Assembly: GCA_017507125.1 (NCBI GenBank)
Contig: JAFWBQ010000123.1
Coordinates: forward strand, 1 to 32,710
Direction of reading: 5' to 3'
DNA: 32,710 nt
Origin: Lentisphaeria bacterium
GTDB taxonomy: Bacteria; Verrucomicrobiota; Lentisphaeria; Victivallales; Victivallaceae
Positions 17,036 to 23,987 of this stretch are shown here, one piece after another (within the stretch, counting starts at the first letter, position 1; each line of letters begins with the position of its first letter). The translations under genes were made by a program, and so were the position numbers. Under the pieces are notes generated by a model that saw only the letters and a list, made by a program, of their open reading frames with translations, ran no database searches and had not been told where the DNA came from.

Positions 17036-19310
17036 CAGACAGCTTAAAACCGCGTTCCGGACCATTAAACGGGGCGCAGCTGAACTGAAAGCCGGAGATA
17101 CGCTCCTGATCGAGGGAGGAGAATACTTTGAGCGCGAAATACAGCTCAATGTGAAAGAGAAAAGCAAAGGCTTTTCCGGACAGTGCGGGATCCCCGGTTC
17201 CCCTATCCGCATCATGGGCATGAAAGGTCACAAAGTCGTGCTCAGAGGAACGGATATGCTCCCGTTGGGAAAAAAAGAGGGGAATATCTATAAGTTCAGA
17301 TACACTTCCCGCCTGATATACAACACGGTCCAGGAGTATCCCTCAGGCATTGAGCTGCAAAGAGTCTATGACGAAAAGCTCGTCCGGGAATACCCCGGCA
17401 CCTTCTTTTACGATCAGGCGAAAAAGCTTCTGCTGGTCAACCCTGTTTCTCTTGACCAGACCCACATTTCCCCTGCGCTGAGGCGTATCGGGATCCGGAT
17501 CCACGGCAGTTACATCCATATTGAAAACATTCAATTCCGGTCCTTTTACGAGGCCATTTACAGCCGCATGAATAGCCCCTATGAAGCGAATCATGCCTCG
17601 CACATCACCATTCAGAACTGTACCTTTTTCCACAATTACAAGAACGGCATCGTTTTTCAGGGCGCCAGCTGGAGTCTGGTGAAAAACAACTCGTTTCACA
17701 GCAACACCAACTACGGCGGCATCATGACTCAAAGAGAGTCCCATGACAATCTTTTCACGGAAAACTACTTCGGATACAACGAACAGACTCTGCGCCATGA
17801 ACGCCCCCACAGTTACGATTTCGGTTACAGCAACTACGGCGGGATGCCCCCACGGAACCACATCATCGCCAATTACTTTGACACCCCCACAGCGTTCCGC
17901 TGGAAAGCCGGATGCCCCGGCAGCGTCATCCGCGACAATGCCATTCTCGGCTCTTTTTATGCCGAAAGTCCCGCCGTTCCCGCCCTCATCACCAACAACC
18001 TCATCACCGGCAAAGTCGGCTGGATGGCTCTGGGACACGGCATCTGGGATAAGGAGTTCGCCCCCACCCACGTCAAATTTTACGGCAACCACAGGGACAA
18101 GGCGTCATTCAAGGCCTCTCCAAGCCTTCTGAAAGCAAAGTCTCTTGCGATCAGGATCCCTGAAGTCCGTTTCCCCGCCGTGACCTTCAAAGATCTCAGC
18201 GCCCGTTTCACCACTGCCGACAGTACGGCTGTCTGCTGGCAGACTCCCGGCTGCGACGGATGGGGCGAAGTGCTTCTTTACGACGCCAAAGGGAAGTATA
18301 TCAGAAGATATATTTCAGAGATCCAGGGGGCGCGTCATACGGTGGGGGTGACAAAACTCCTCCCCGGCAGGGAGTACCGTTACCGTGCCGCGTTCAGAAA
18401 CCGCCGGGGCGGCAAGGTGACTCTTTCTGAGATGAAAAGTTTCAAAACGCCTCTCAAAACCAGATCGCCCCGGATCCTTGAAGTGGGCCCCGGCAGACTC
18501 ACTCTGACCGAAGCCGCCGCCGCCGCCATTCCCGGGGATACAGTCAAACTGCTCCCCGGTACACATCAGGGACAATTCAATCTGCTCCGCAGCGGAGCGC
18601 CCGGCAAACCCATAACCCTTACGGGAGATAAAAAGGCTTTTCTGGATGCACAGAAATTCCATGCGCCCATGATCGTGCTCAAAAACAAACATCATGTCAT
18701 CGTTGACGGCATCACCTTTATAAATCCTGAATCCACTGTCCGCAAGGGGATCATCCGGGCAGAGGGAGGCAGCTGTGTTACGATCCGCAACTGTCATGCG
18801 CCCCTCTTCAGTTACACTGCCGGACCTTTTGTCACGCTCCGCAATGTCCCCGGATCGGTGGTTGAAAACAACATCATCCACGGCGGAGACTACCCCATCG
18901 CCACCGTGGGGAAAAATATAAAGATACGCCGCAACACCATTGTGGACGCCACCATGCTGACTCTTTCCATCTGGGATCCTGCCGATCTTGAAATAAGGGA
19001 CAACATCTTCTTCCGCCCCTGCATCCCCCAAAAACGCAATCAGGTGATGACACTGAACAGCATTAAAGGAAAGATCATTTCTGAGGGGAACGTTTTCTGG
19101 TCCCCGGTAAAAGAGCATCCTGTGGGCGGCAGGATCAGGGATCACAGAGGATATATCCTCAAAGAGTCCAAAACTCTTGAAGAGTGGCAGAAGATCAGCG
19201 GACTTGATAAAACAAGTATCCACGCAGATCCCATGTTCGTTGATTATGCCAAAGGGGATTTCCGCCTGAAACCGGGATCTCCGGCAAAAAATAAAGGAGC
19301 AAGATTGTAA
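16881..19310 (+). CDS. Secreted double beta-helix/FN3 protein, array copy 7
   Basis: The product is 809 residues. Its signal peptide and first mature residues are almost identical to copy 6, but the body groups with copy 5 (GCPGS, WDKEFAPT, HGGDYPI). It is the most divergent copy in the middle of the first helix. The NT-RGN segment reads NTNYGGIMTQ, and the following NWSG or NWCG is NYFG, so a changed ligand or activity is plausible. RMN, PRNH and FRWK are kept. The tail is KNKGARL with TAA in place of TGA. This stop does not overlap the next gene, which begins 2 nt later, so the coupling pattern changes at the array end. The start is ATG in an ATGA overlap. Confidence 0.82.
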   Translation: MKNLLLTALLLCIGALAAAAVDIDYSKYGAGPMVKPGRTFYVSLKGNDKNDGRQLKTAFRTIKRGAAELKAGDTLLIEGGEYFEREIQLNVKEKSKGFSGQCGIPGSPIRIMGMKGHKVVLRGTDMLPLGKKEGNIYKFRYTSRLIYNTVQEYPSGIELQRVYDEKLVREYPGTFFYDQAKKLLLVNPVSLDQTHISPALRRIGIRIHGSYIHIENIQFRSFYEAIYSRMNSPYEANHASHITIQNCTFFHNYKNGIVFQGASWSLVKNNSFHSNTNYGGIMTQRESHDNLFTENYFGYNEQTLRHERPHSYDFGYSNYGGMPPRNHIIANYFDTPTAFRWKAGCPGSVIRDNAILGSFYAESPAVPALITNNLITGKVGWMALGHGIWDKEFAPTHVKFYGNHRDKASFKASPSLLKAKSLAIRIPEVRFPAVTFKDLSARFTTADSTAVCWQTPGCDGWGEVLLYDAKGKYIRRYISEIQGARHTVGVTKLLPGREYRYRAAFRNRRGGKVTLSEMKSFKTPLKTRSPRILEVGPGRLTLTEAAAAAIPGDTVKLLPGTHQGQFNLLRSGAPGKPITLTGDKKAFLDAQKFHAPMIVLKNKHHVIVDGITFINPESTVRKGIIRAEGGSCVTIRNCHAPLFSYTAGPFVTLRNVPGSVVENNIIHGGDYPIATVGKNIKIRRNTIVDATMLTLSIWDPADLEIRDNIFFRPCIPQKRNQVMTLNSIKGKIISEGNVFWSPVKEHPVGGRIRDHRGYILKESKTLEEWQKISGLDKTSIHADPMFVDYAKGDFRLKPGSPAKNKGARL

Positions 19311-19312
19311 AA

Positions 19313-20548
19313 ATGAACTTTATCTGTGAATTCCACGAACAGGCGTGGAACAGTGCCCTTGATCTGCTGAAACCCACCCCCGCACAGCTGGATCACGGTC
19401 TGGAACTTCATCGTGACCTCTTTTGTATGGATCACTTCGGATTTCTCCCTCACGGCTGCTGGAACCACACCATCGTCAGCAAATGGGATGAATTCAAAGA
19501 ACGGAACGTTGGTGAACGCACCCTTGAGAAACGCATTGAGTACATGCAGTACGATGAGTGCTGCAAAGATCCTGAATGTGCTGACAGGTTCCGCAAAGCC
19601 ATGGCGGCGTCAGGCTTGAAGTGCATGGTGCAGACCGTGGCTGAGGGAAAATCCCGGGAAGAGGATTTCAGACGCATGTCCTGCAATATGGAGCTGCTCC
19701 GCACTTTTTCAGACATCATCGCCCAGGCCGGTTCCCCCGAAGAGATCAAACGGGTCAATGATGAGGGCAAGACCGCTGTCGTCTGGAGCGTCAACGGTCC
19801 CCCCATCGTGGGCGAACTTCAGGATCTGGAACAGGAACTTGAGTTTGTCTATGACTGGTACCGCGCCGGAGTCCGGCTTATGCATTTATCCTACAACCGC
19901 CGCAACTGCATCGCCGACGGATGCACCGAAGAGGCGGACGCAGGCATCAGTGATCTGGGTAAGGAACTGATCAAACGCATGAACGAAGTGGGTATCATCG
20001 TTGACGTTCCCCATACCGGCCGACAAAGCTCCATTGAGGCGGCAAAGTTTTCTTCAAAGCCCATCATGGCGTCCCACACCGCCGCCCGTGCCCTCTTTGA
20101 CTTCCCCCGCTGCAAGGATGATGAAACGCTCCGCGCCATAGCCGCTTCCGGTGGTATGGTGGGGGTCTATGCCTACGGCAGTCTGTTGGGCGGTTCAGGA
20201 GACCTGGCCATGCTGCTCAACCACATTGATCATATCGTCAAGACCATCGGCATCGACCATGTGGGTATCGGTACTGACCTCTGCTATCACCGCAAGTGGC
20301 CCGATGAGGTCTACGCCATGAAGACCTATCCCAATGCGGAGTACTCCAGCCGCTGGTGGGGCAACTGGAAAAGTGCCCCGCACACGGCACCTAAAAAGGG
20401 CGAGAACAGCTACGGAAGTCTTGCGTGGATCAACTGGCCTCTTTACACAGTGGGACTGGTCACACGCGGTTACACCGACGACCAGATCGCCAAGATCCAG
20501 GGAGAGAACTTCCTGCGGGTCCTGGGAGCAAACCAGCCTGCCCGGTAA
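19313..20548 (+). CDS. M19 (renal/membrane dipeptidase)-like protein with altered metal site
   Basis: The product is 411 residues with the M19 TIM-barrel landmarks: MHLSYNRRN, DVPHTG (His234), IMASHTAAR, HIDHIVKTIGIDHVGIGTD, and a final GENFLRVL. M19 enzymes are binuclear zinc dipeptidases. Two family metal ligands look absent. The N-terminal HxD reads HFG (41-43), and the bridging Glu after the GK-A block is Asn161 (WSVNGP). Either the metal site is rebuilt or the substrate differs; the two central His ligands remain. There is no signal peptide. It begins 2 nt after copy 7, with AAAGGAG 13 nt upstream, inside copy 7. It is the last gene of the operon and is followed by a strong terminator. 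Confidence 0.82.
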   Translation: MNFICEFHEQAWNSALDLLKPTPAQLDHGLELHRDLFCMDHFGFLPHGCWNHTIVSKWDEFKERNVGERTLEKRIEYMQYDECCKDPECADRFRKAMAASGLKCMVQTVAEGKSREEDFRRMSCNMELLRTFSDIIAQAGSPEEIKRVNDEGKTAVVWSVNGPPIVGELQDLEQELEFVYDWYRAGVRLMHLSYNRRNCIADGCTEEADAGISDLGKELIKRMNEVGIIVDVPHTGRQSSIEAAKFSSKPIMASHTAARALFDFPRCKDDETLRAIAASGGMVGVYAYGSLLGGSGDLAMLLNHIDHIVKTIGIDHVGIGTDLCYHRKWPDEVYAMKTYPNAEYSSRWWGNWKSAPHTAPKKGENSYGSLAWINWPLYTVGLVTRGYTDDQIAKIQGENFLRVLGANQPAR

Positions 20549-20565
20549 GCGCGTTACAAAATGTC

Positions 20566-20605
20566 AAAAGCCGTTGACAGCACGAATCGCTGTCAACGGC
20601 TTTTT
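20566..20605. terminator. Two-way intrinsic terminator between the M19 gene and uxuA
   Basis: A 16-bp perfect stem pairs AAAAGCCGTTGACAGC (20566-20581) with GCTGTCAACGGCTTTT (20589-20604) around a 7-nt loop. A runs on one side and T runs on the other allow it to serve both convergent genes. Confidence 0.93.
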
Positions 20606-20622
20606 AAGTGTTCCGGCGTCTC

Positions 20623-21825
20623 TTAAAAGGCAACTTCCGGATGAAGTGAGCGCATGATCCCCATTTCCAATCCTCTGAGAGCGGCAAGACCTCTCATGCG
20701 GCCCAGACCGCCGTATCCGGGATTGGGATTGGGCTGCTTGGCAAGGTCATCCATGATATCCGCGCCGTGGTCGGGGCGGAAGGGAATGCGCCAGTCCTCT
20801 CTGCCTTCGGCTTTGCGGCGGAGCTGTTCTTCGCAGACGGCTTTGACCAGTTCATACATATCGACTCTGCCCTCAAGGTGGGGGGCTTCGTAGAAGTCGC
20901 CGTTGGGGAGCACCTGAGTGCTGCGGAGATGAAGAAATCCCACATGGTCGGCGCAGGATTTGAACATTTCAACCACATTATTATCCTCTCTGGCGCTGAA
21001 ACTCCCGGCACAGAAGCAGATGCCGTTGGCGGGACTTGAGGAAATGGCAAGGAGCGATTTGATGTCATCCATATTGCTGAAGATGCGGGGCAGTCCCAGA
21101 ATGGAACGGGGGGGATCATCGGGGTGGATCACCAAACGGCATCCCCACTCTTCGGCGACAGGAACCACTTCAGTAAGAAAGGCTGCCAGATTTTCCCGCA
21201 GACGTTCTGCAGAAAAGTTTTCGTACTTTGACAGCATGGCGCGGACATCTTCAAGGGTGACGCCCTTGAATCCGGGGAAGTTGTCAATGATGGAGCGCCT
21301 CAGAACAAAGCGCTGGTGTTCATCCATTCCCTGAAACATTTTCTCAGCTTTGGCAAGGATCTCAGGAGTGTAATCTTTTTCGGCACCTTTACGCTGAAGT
21401 ATAAAAAGCTCAAAAACAGCGAACTCCACCTGATTGAAATAGAGCACCTTGGAGCCGTCAGGCAATTGATGGTGAAGATCTGTTCTGACCCAGTCCAGCA
21501 CCGGCATGAAGTTGTAGGTGATGGTTTTGACGCCGCATTTACCCAGATTGCGGATGGACTGCTTGTAAATGTCTGTATAACGTTTGCAGGAGCCTGTGGC
21601 ATTTTTGATATCTTCATGGACAGGGAGACTTTCCACAACACTCCAGGTCATTCCTGCCTCTTCGATCAACCTTTTACGCTCAAGGATCGCCTCACAGCTC
21701 CAGAGGACACCATAGGGAATGTAATGCAGAGAGGTAACGACTCCCGTAGCCCCTGTCTGGGGAATAAAATTCAATGCGACTGGATCTTCGGGTCCGTACC
21801 AACGGAAAGAGGGCTCCATGAACAT
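20623..21825 (-). CDS. uxuA: D-mannonate dehydratase
   Basis: The product is 400 residues. UxuA dehydrates D-mannonate to 2-keto-3-deoxygluconate in hexuronate (glucuronate) catabolism in the cytosol. Family motifs are RWYGPEDPV near the N-terminus, QTGATGVVTSLH, HPDDPPRSILGLPRIF, HLRSTQ and RPDHGADI. An in-frame GTG at 21870 would add 15 residues. I prefer the ATG at 21825 because known UxuA proteins start a few residues before RWYG, AGGAG lies about 11 nt upstream, and the predicted promoter would start transcription at about 21870, on top of the longer start. The next in-frame ATG, at 21819, is also possible. The length is close to the E. coli enzyme (about 394). It has its own promoter and converges on the beta-helix operon. 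Confidence 0.95.
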   Translation of the reverse strand: MFMEPSFRWYGPEDPVALNFIPQTGATGVVTSLHYIPYGVLWSCEAILERKRLIEEAGMTWSVVESLPVHEDIKNATGSCKRYTDIYKQSIRNLGKCGVKTITYNFMPVLDWVRTDLHHQLPDGSKVLYFNQVEFAVFELFILQRKGAEKDYTPEILAKAEKMFQGMDEHQRFVLRRSIIDNFPGFKGVTLEDVRAMLSKYENFSAERLRENLAAFLTEVVPVAEEWGCRLVIHPDDPPRSILGLPRIFSNMDDIKSLLAISSSPANGICFCAGSFSAREDNNVVEMFKSCADHVGFLHLRSTQVLPNGDFYEAPHLEGRVDMYELVKAVCEEQLRRKAEGREDWRIPFRPDHGADIMDDLAKQPNPNPGYGGLGRMRGLAALRGLEMGIMRSLHPEVAF

Positions 21826-21876
21826 GGCTGTGCCGGCTCCTATTTTAACTTGTAATACCTTCTTTGACACATGTTA

Positions 21877-21904
21877 AATATACCACATGAAAACAATATT
21901 GCAA
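21877..21904 (-). promoter_or_regulatory. Predicted uxuA promoter
   Basis: On the minus strand, TTGCAA (21899-21904) and TATATT (21877-21882) are separated by 16 nt in an A/T-rich stretch. The -35 hexamer is the same as that predicted for the beta-helix operon. A 5' UTR of about 45 nt would precede the ATG at 21825. Confidence 0.55.
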
Positions 21905-22009
21905 GAAGAAAAGTAAAAAAATATCTATATTTTTCTACTCAGCATAAAACAAAGATGTGGAACAAGAAAGAAAAGTTCGTAAATCCCCGGCAAAGTCCTG
22001 GTGTGAGAA

Positions 22010-23560
22010 TTATTTTCTGAGACTTTCCGGAACTCCGGGAGCAATGACTTCCCCTTTGCAAGTGGTGAAAGAAGTGCACATTTTCAGCAAACGGGGAAAG
22101 GCCAGCTGAGCGGGCACGCACCAGTCTGTGTAGGCTTTCATGGGAGTTCCCGGCAGTTCGCTTTCGTAACAGGTAAAAAGATCCTGACACATATACAAAG
22201 AAGCGTGGGCTTCAAGCATCTGATGAAAATGTGCAATATCCCCGTATTCCAGAAGCCCCCTGCCCAGAGAAACATGGGGCCAGTGGTCAAAACAAAGGAG
22301 GTACTGAGCCGGATAATTCAACGCAGTCAATCCACGGATCATCCCCTGACGCTCAAAGCGGCCGCAGATGATCTTCGCAGCCTCCTCAGGTGCAAGGACT
22401 CCGGATTCAAGGAGCTCCGGATAATAGCGGTAGTTGGCAAATGCCCACTCCATATCAGCGGTGAAGCTGGTTATTTCAGCCGGATTACTTATGCGGTAGG
22501 GAAGAAATGAAAAGCGTTTTCCCAGATCCGCAACGGCAAATTCAAAGCGACGCTTCAAAGTGTTGTAAAAATCCTGAACCTCAAAGAGATCGGGCAGGAC
22601 ATGGAACTTTTCAAGGAGCACGATCAGCATTTTCATGCCCCGCAGGACAGATGCGTTGTTGTGAAAATATTCATCTTTCCTCTCTCTGAGGTCGGCTTCG
22701 GGAGAGCCTGCCAGAAGTCCATAGGCGCTTGCGGAGGGATTCATCACACAGTCGAGCAGATCCCGCAGAAGGCGGTATATGAGAAGAAGATCACTCTTTA
22801 CCGCAGCAAAAAACGCCTCTCCCCCGGCTCCGGAACTCAATTCACATCCCAACCGGATCAGCTGTCCGTATTCAGCAATGGAACTGCCGTAATAGCGGAG
22901 CGTTCCGTCAGGGCGCAGAAACCTTTCAAAGTAGCGCAAATAAAGTTCTCTTGCCGAGTGAAGATCTCCGAATTCTCTGAGGGCGCCTGCGGCAGAAAGC
23001 AAAGTGGGGGGGAATCCGTCATGGCGCATACAGCCATACTCTTCAACGCCGTATTTGGTATGAGTTCCCCAGAATGCGCTGAAGCTCTGTATAAATGAAC
23101 TTTTCCACGCCTTTTCACTCCACTCTGAAACGCCGGGGATCTCTTCAAGGCGGGAAAGAAAGTTGTCCCAGTACGCAGTCACGCGGTGCTGTGCTTTTTC
23201 ATATTCCCCGCAAGAGACCTCTGCAGCCCCCGGATAGATGAGGCACACATTGTTATGTCTGCGCCAGAGATTTTTTCCGGAGGCAAAAAGTTCATCAACG
23301 ATCCTGCCGGAATGGGGTTCTATCATCTGCAATACAGGGTAAAACCCCTTCTTCCACTGCCGTTTCCCCTGAGCGGCAATGAAAAGGTGTTCCGTTTCCG
23401 CCGCCTGCCGCAGACCGGGCAGAACAGGGGTGTCGTTTTCATGATAGAGTCTGACTTTCCCTGAAAACTCCACAATGAAAGTTTCAATGGCTTCAGGATC
23501 AGAAAGAAAACAGTAATCCTCAACAGGCGTCATCTGCATTATCTGCAATTCGCGGCTCAT
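22010..23560 (-). CDS. Unrecognised protein, probable (alpha/alpha) six-hairpin toroid
   Basis: The product is 516 residues. The N-terminal part (to about 140) looks beta-rich. The rest is a series of long helices with blocks such as DGFPPTLLSAAGALREFGD, LRYYGSSIAEYGQL, LLAGSPEADLRERKDEYFHN, NNASVLRGMKML and MEWAFANYRYYPELL. The repeated aromatic helix pairs and the acidic PEA...EYFHNNASVLRG block resemble six-hairpin glycosidase-like enzymes. I cannot name a family, and the catalytic role is inference. There is no signal peptide from the start used. ATG at 23560 was chosen because GGGGA sits about 6 nt upstream; an in-frame GTG at 23581 and ATG at 23572 are alternatives. It starts 1 nt after the stop of the short pseudopilin frame (23562-23694), so it may depend on that frame for translation. 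Confidence 0.7.
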   Translation of the reverse strand: MSRELQIMQMTPVEDYCFLSDPEAIETFIVEFSGKVRLYHENDTPVLPGLRQAAETEHLFIAAQGKRQWKKGFYPVLQMIEPHSGRIVDELFASGKNLWRRHNNVCLIYPGAAEVSCGEYEKAQHRVTAYWDNFLSRLEEIPGVSEWSEKAWKSSFIQSFSAFWGTHTKYGVEEYGCMRHDGFPPTLLSAAGALREFGDLHSARELYLRYFERFLRPDGTLRYYGSSIAEYGQLIRLGCELSSGAGGEAFFAAVKSDLLLIYRLLRDLLDCVMNPSASAYGLLAGSPEADLRERKDEYFHNNASVLRGMKMLIVLLEKFHVLPDLFEVQDFYNTLKRRFEFAVADLGKRFSFLPYRISNPAEITSFTADMEWAFANYRYYPELLESGVLAPEEAAKIICGRFERQGMIRGLTALNYPAQYLLCFDHWPHVSLGRGLLEYGDIAHFHQMLEAHASLYMCQDLFTCYESELPGTPMKAYTDWCVPAQLAFPRLLKMCTSFTTCKGEVIAPGVPESLRK

Positions 23561-23561
23561 T

Positions 23562-23694
23562 TCAGTCCCCATATAACACACCAGTTCTTACCATCTGCAA
23601 AGCGGGCAGCAGCATGGCGGCCAAAATAACGATGATGGCTGTCACAACAAGAAGTTCGATCAGCGTAAAAAACAACAGTTTTTTTCTCTTTCAT
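23562..23694 (-). pseudogene. Truncated, frameshifted pseudopilin (N-terminal methylation leader only)
   Basis: On the minus strand, an ATG at 23694 opens MKEKK and meets a run of seven A (23679-23685). Removing one A continues into LLFFTLIELLVV, TAIIVILAAMLLPAL and then QMVRTGVLYGD with a TGA at 23562. FTLIELLVV with its Glu is the classic type IV prepilin N-terminal methylation helix, and AAMLLPAL is typical of Lentisphaerota/planctomycete pseudopilins. These proteins are normally over 200 residues; this one ends after about 43. Without a slip, the ATG frame encodes 45 unrelated residues and ends at an ATGA overlap with the downstream start at 23560. It could be decayed, could rely on slippage in the A run, or could contain a homopolymer sequencing error. 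Confidence 0.75.
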
Positions 23695-23768
23695 AAAAAT
23701 TTACTCAGGCATATTGATTCAGCAGAAGTGAAAGTTCAGAAAAAAGGCTGCGGAAAAGCCCGTGAGAT

Positions 23769-23797
23769 ACAATAACATCAATTTTGCTATTTTTCAA
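23769..23797 (-). promoter_or_regulatory. Predicted promoter for the pseudopilin remnant and toroid gene
   Basis: On the minus strand, TTGAAA (23792-23797) and TATTGT (23769-23774) are separated by 17 nt. Initiation would fall near 23762. A small GGCT/AGCC hairpin followed by six T (about 23740-23760) lies in the leader and might attenuate, but it is weak. The stretch 23798-23987 holds no gene that I can see. Confidence 0.45.
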
Positions 23798-23987
23798 GGG
23801 GCAGCAACAGAATAGTTGTTTTTTTGAATGATTTTTGAAATTACCTCTATTTTCAAAAGCCATTCTGTTTCCGGAGCTGCTGAAATTTAAATAAATTTTC
23901 TTCTTGCACAAGGAAAAGCTGTGGAAAAATATCTCTTTCTGTGCTATTTTATATAAAATGTATTTTTTCCAAAAGGAGTTATTCACC

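Noticed and set aside
3825..19223. Several long minus-strand frames (for example 3825-4580, 5183-6094, 7222-8160, 18315-19223) inside the beta-helix array
   Set aside because: They recur at matching places because the paralogues are similar, have no ribosome binding sites, and read as shadows of the plus-strand genes.
2352..19310. Possible CRISPR or simple tandem repeat array
   Set aside because: The 2.4-kb period comes from whole-gene paralogues; there are no short regularly spaced repeats with spacers.
20566..20605. Palindrome as an operator or attachment site
   Set aside because: A perfect stem with A/T runs between two convergent stop codons is best explained as a bidirectional terminator.
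21826..21870. GTG start at 21870 for uxuA
   Set aside because: It would coincide with the predicted transcription start, lacks an RBS, and adds residues not typical of the family; ATG at 21825 is preferred.
23904..23987. N-terminal extension of glnS from 23904
   Set aside because: AAAAGGAG directly precedes the ATG at 23988, and the length from there matches known GlnRS; the extension is A/T-rich leader.
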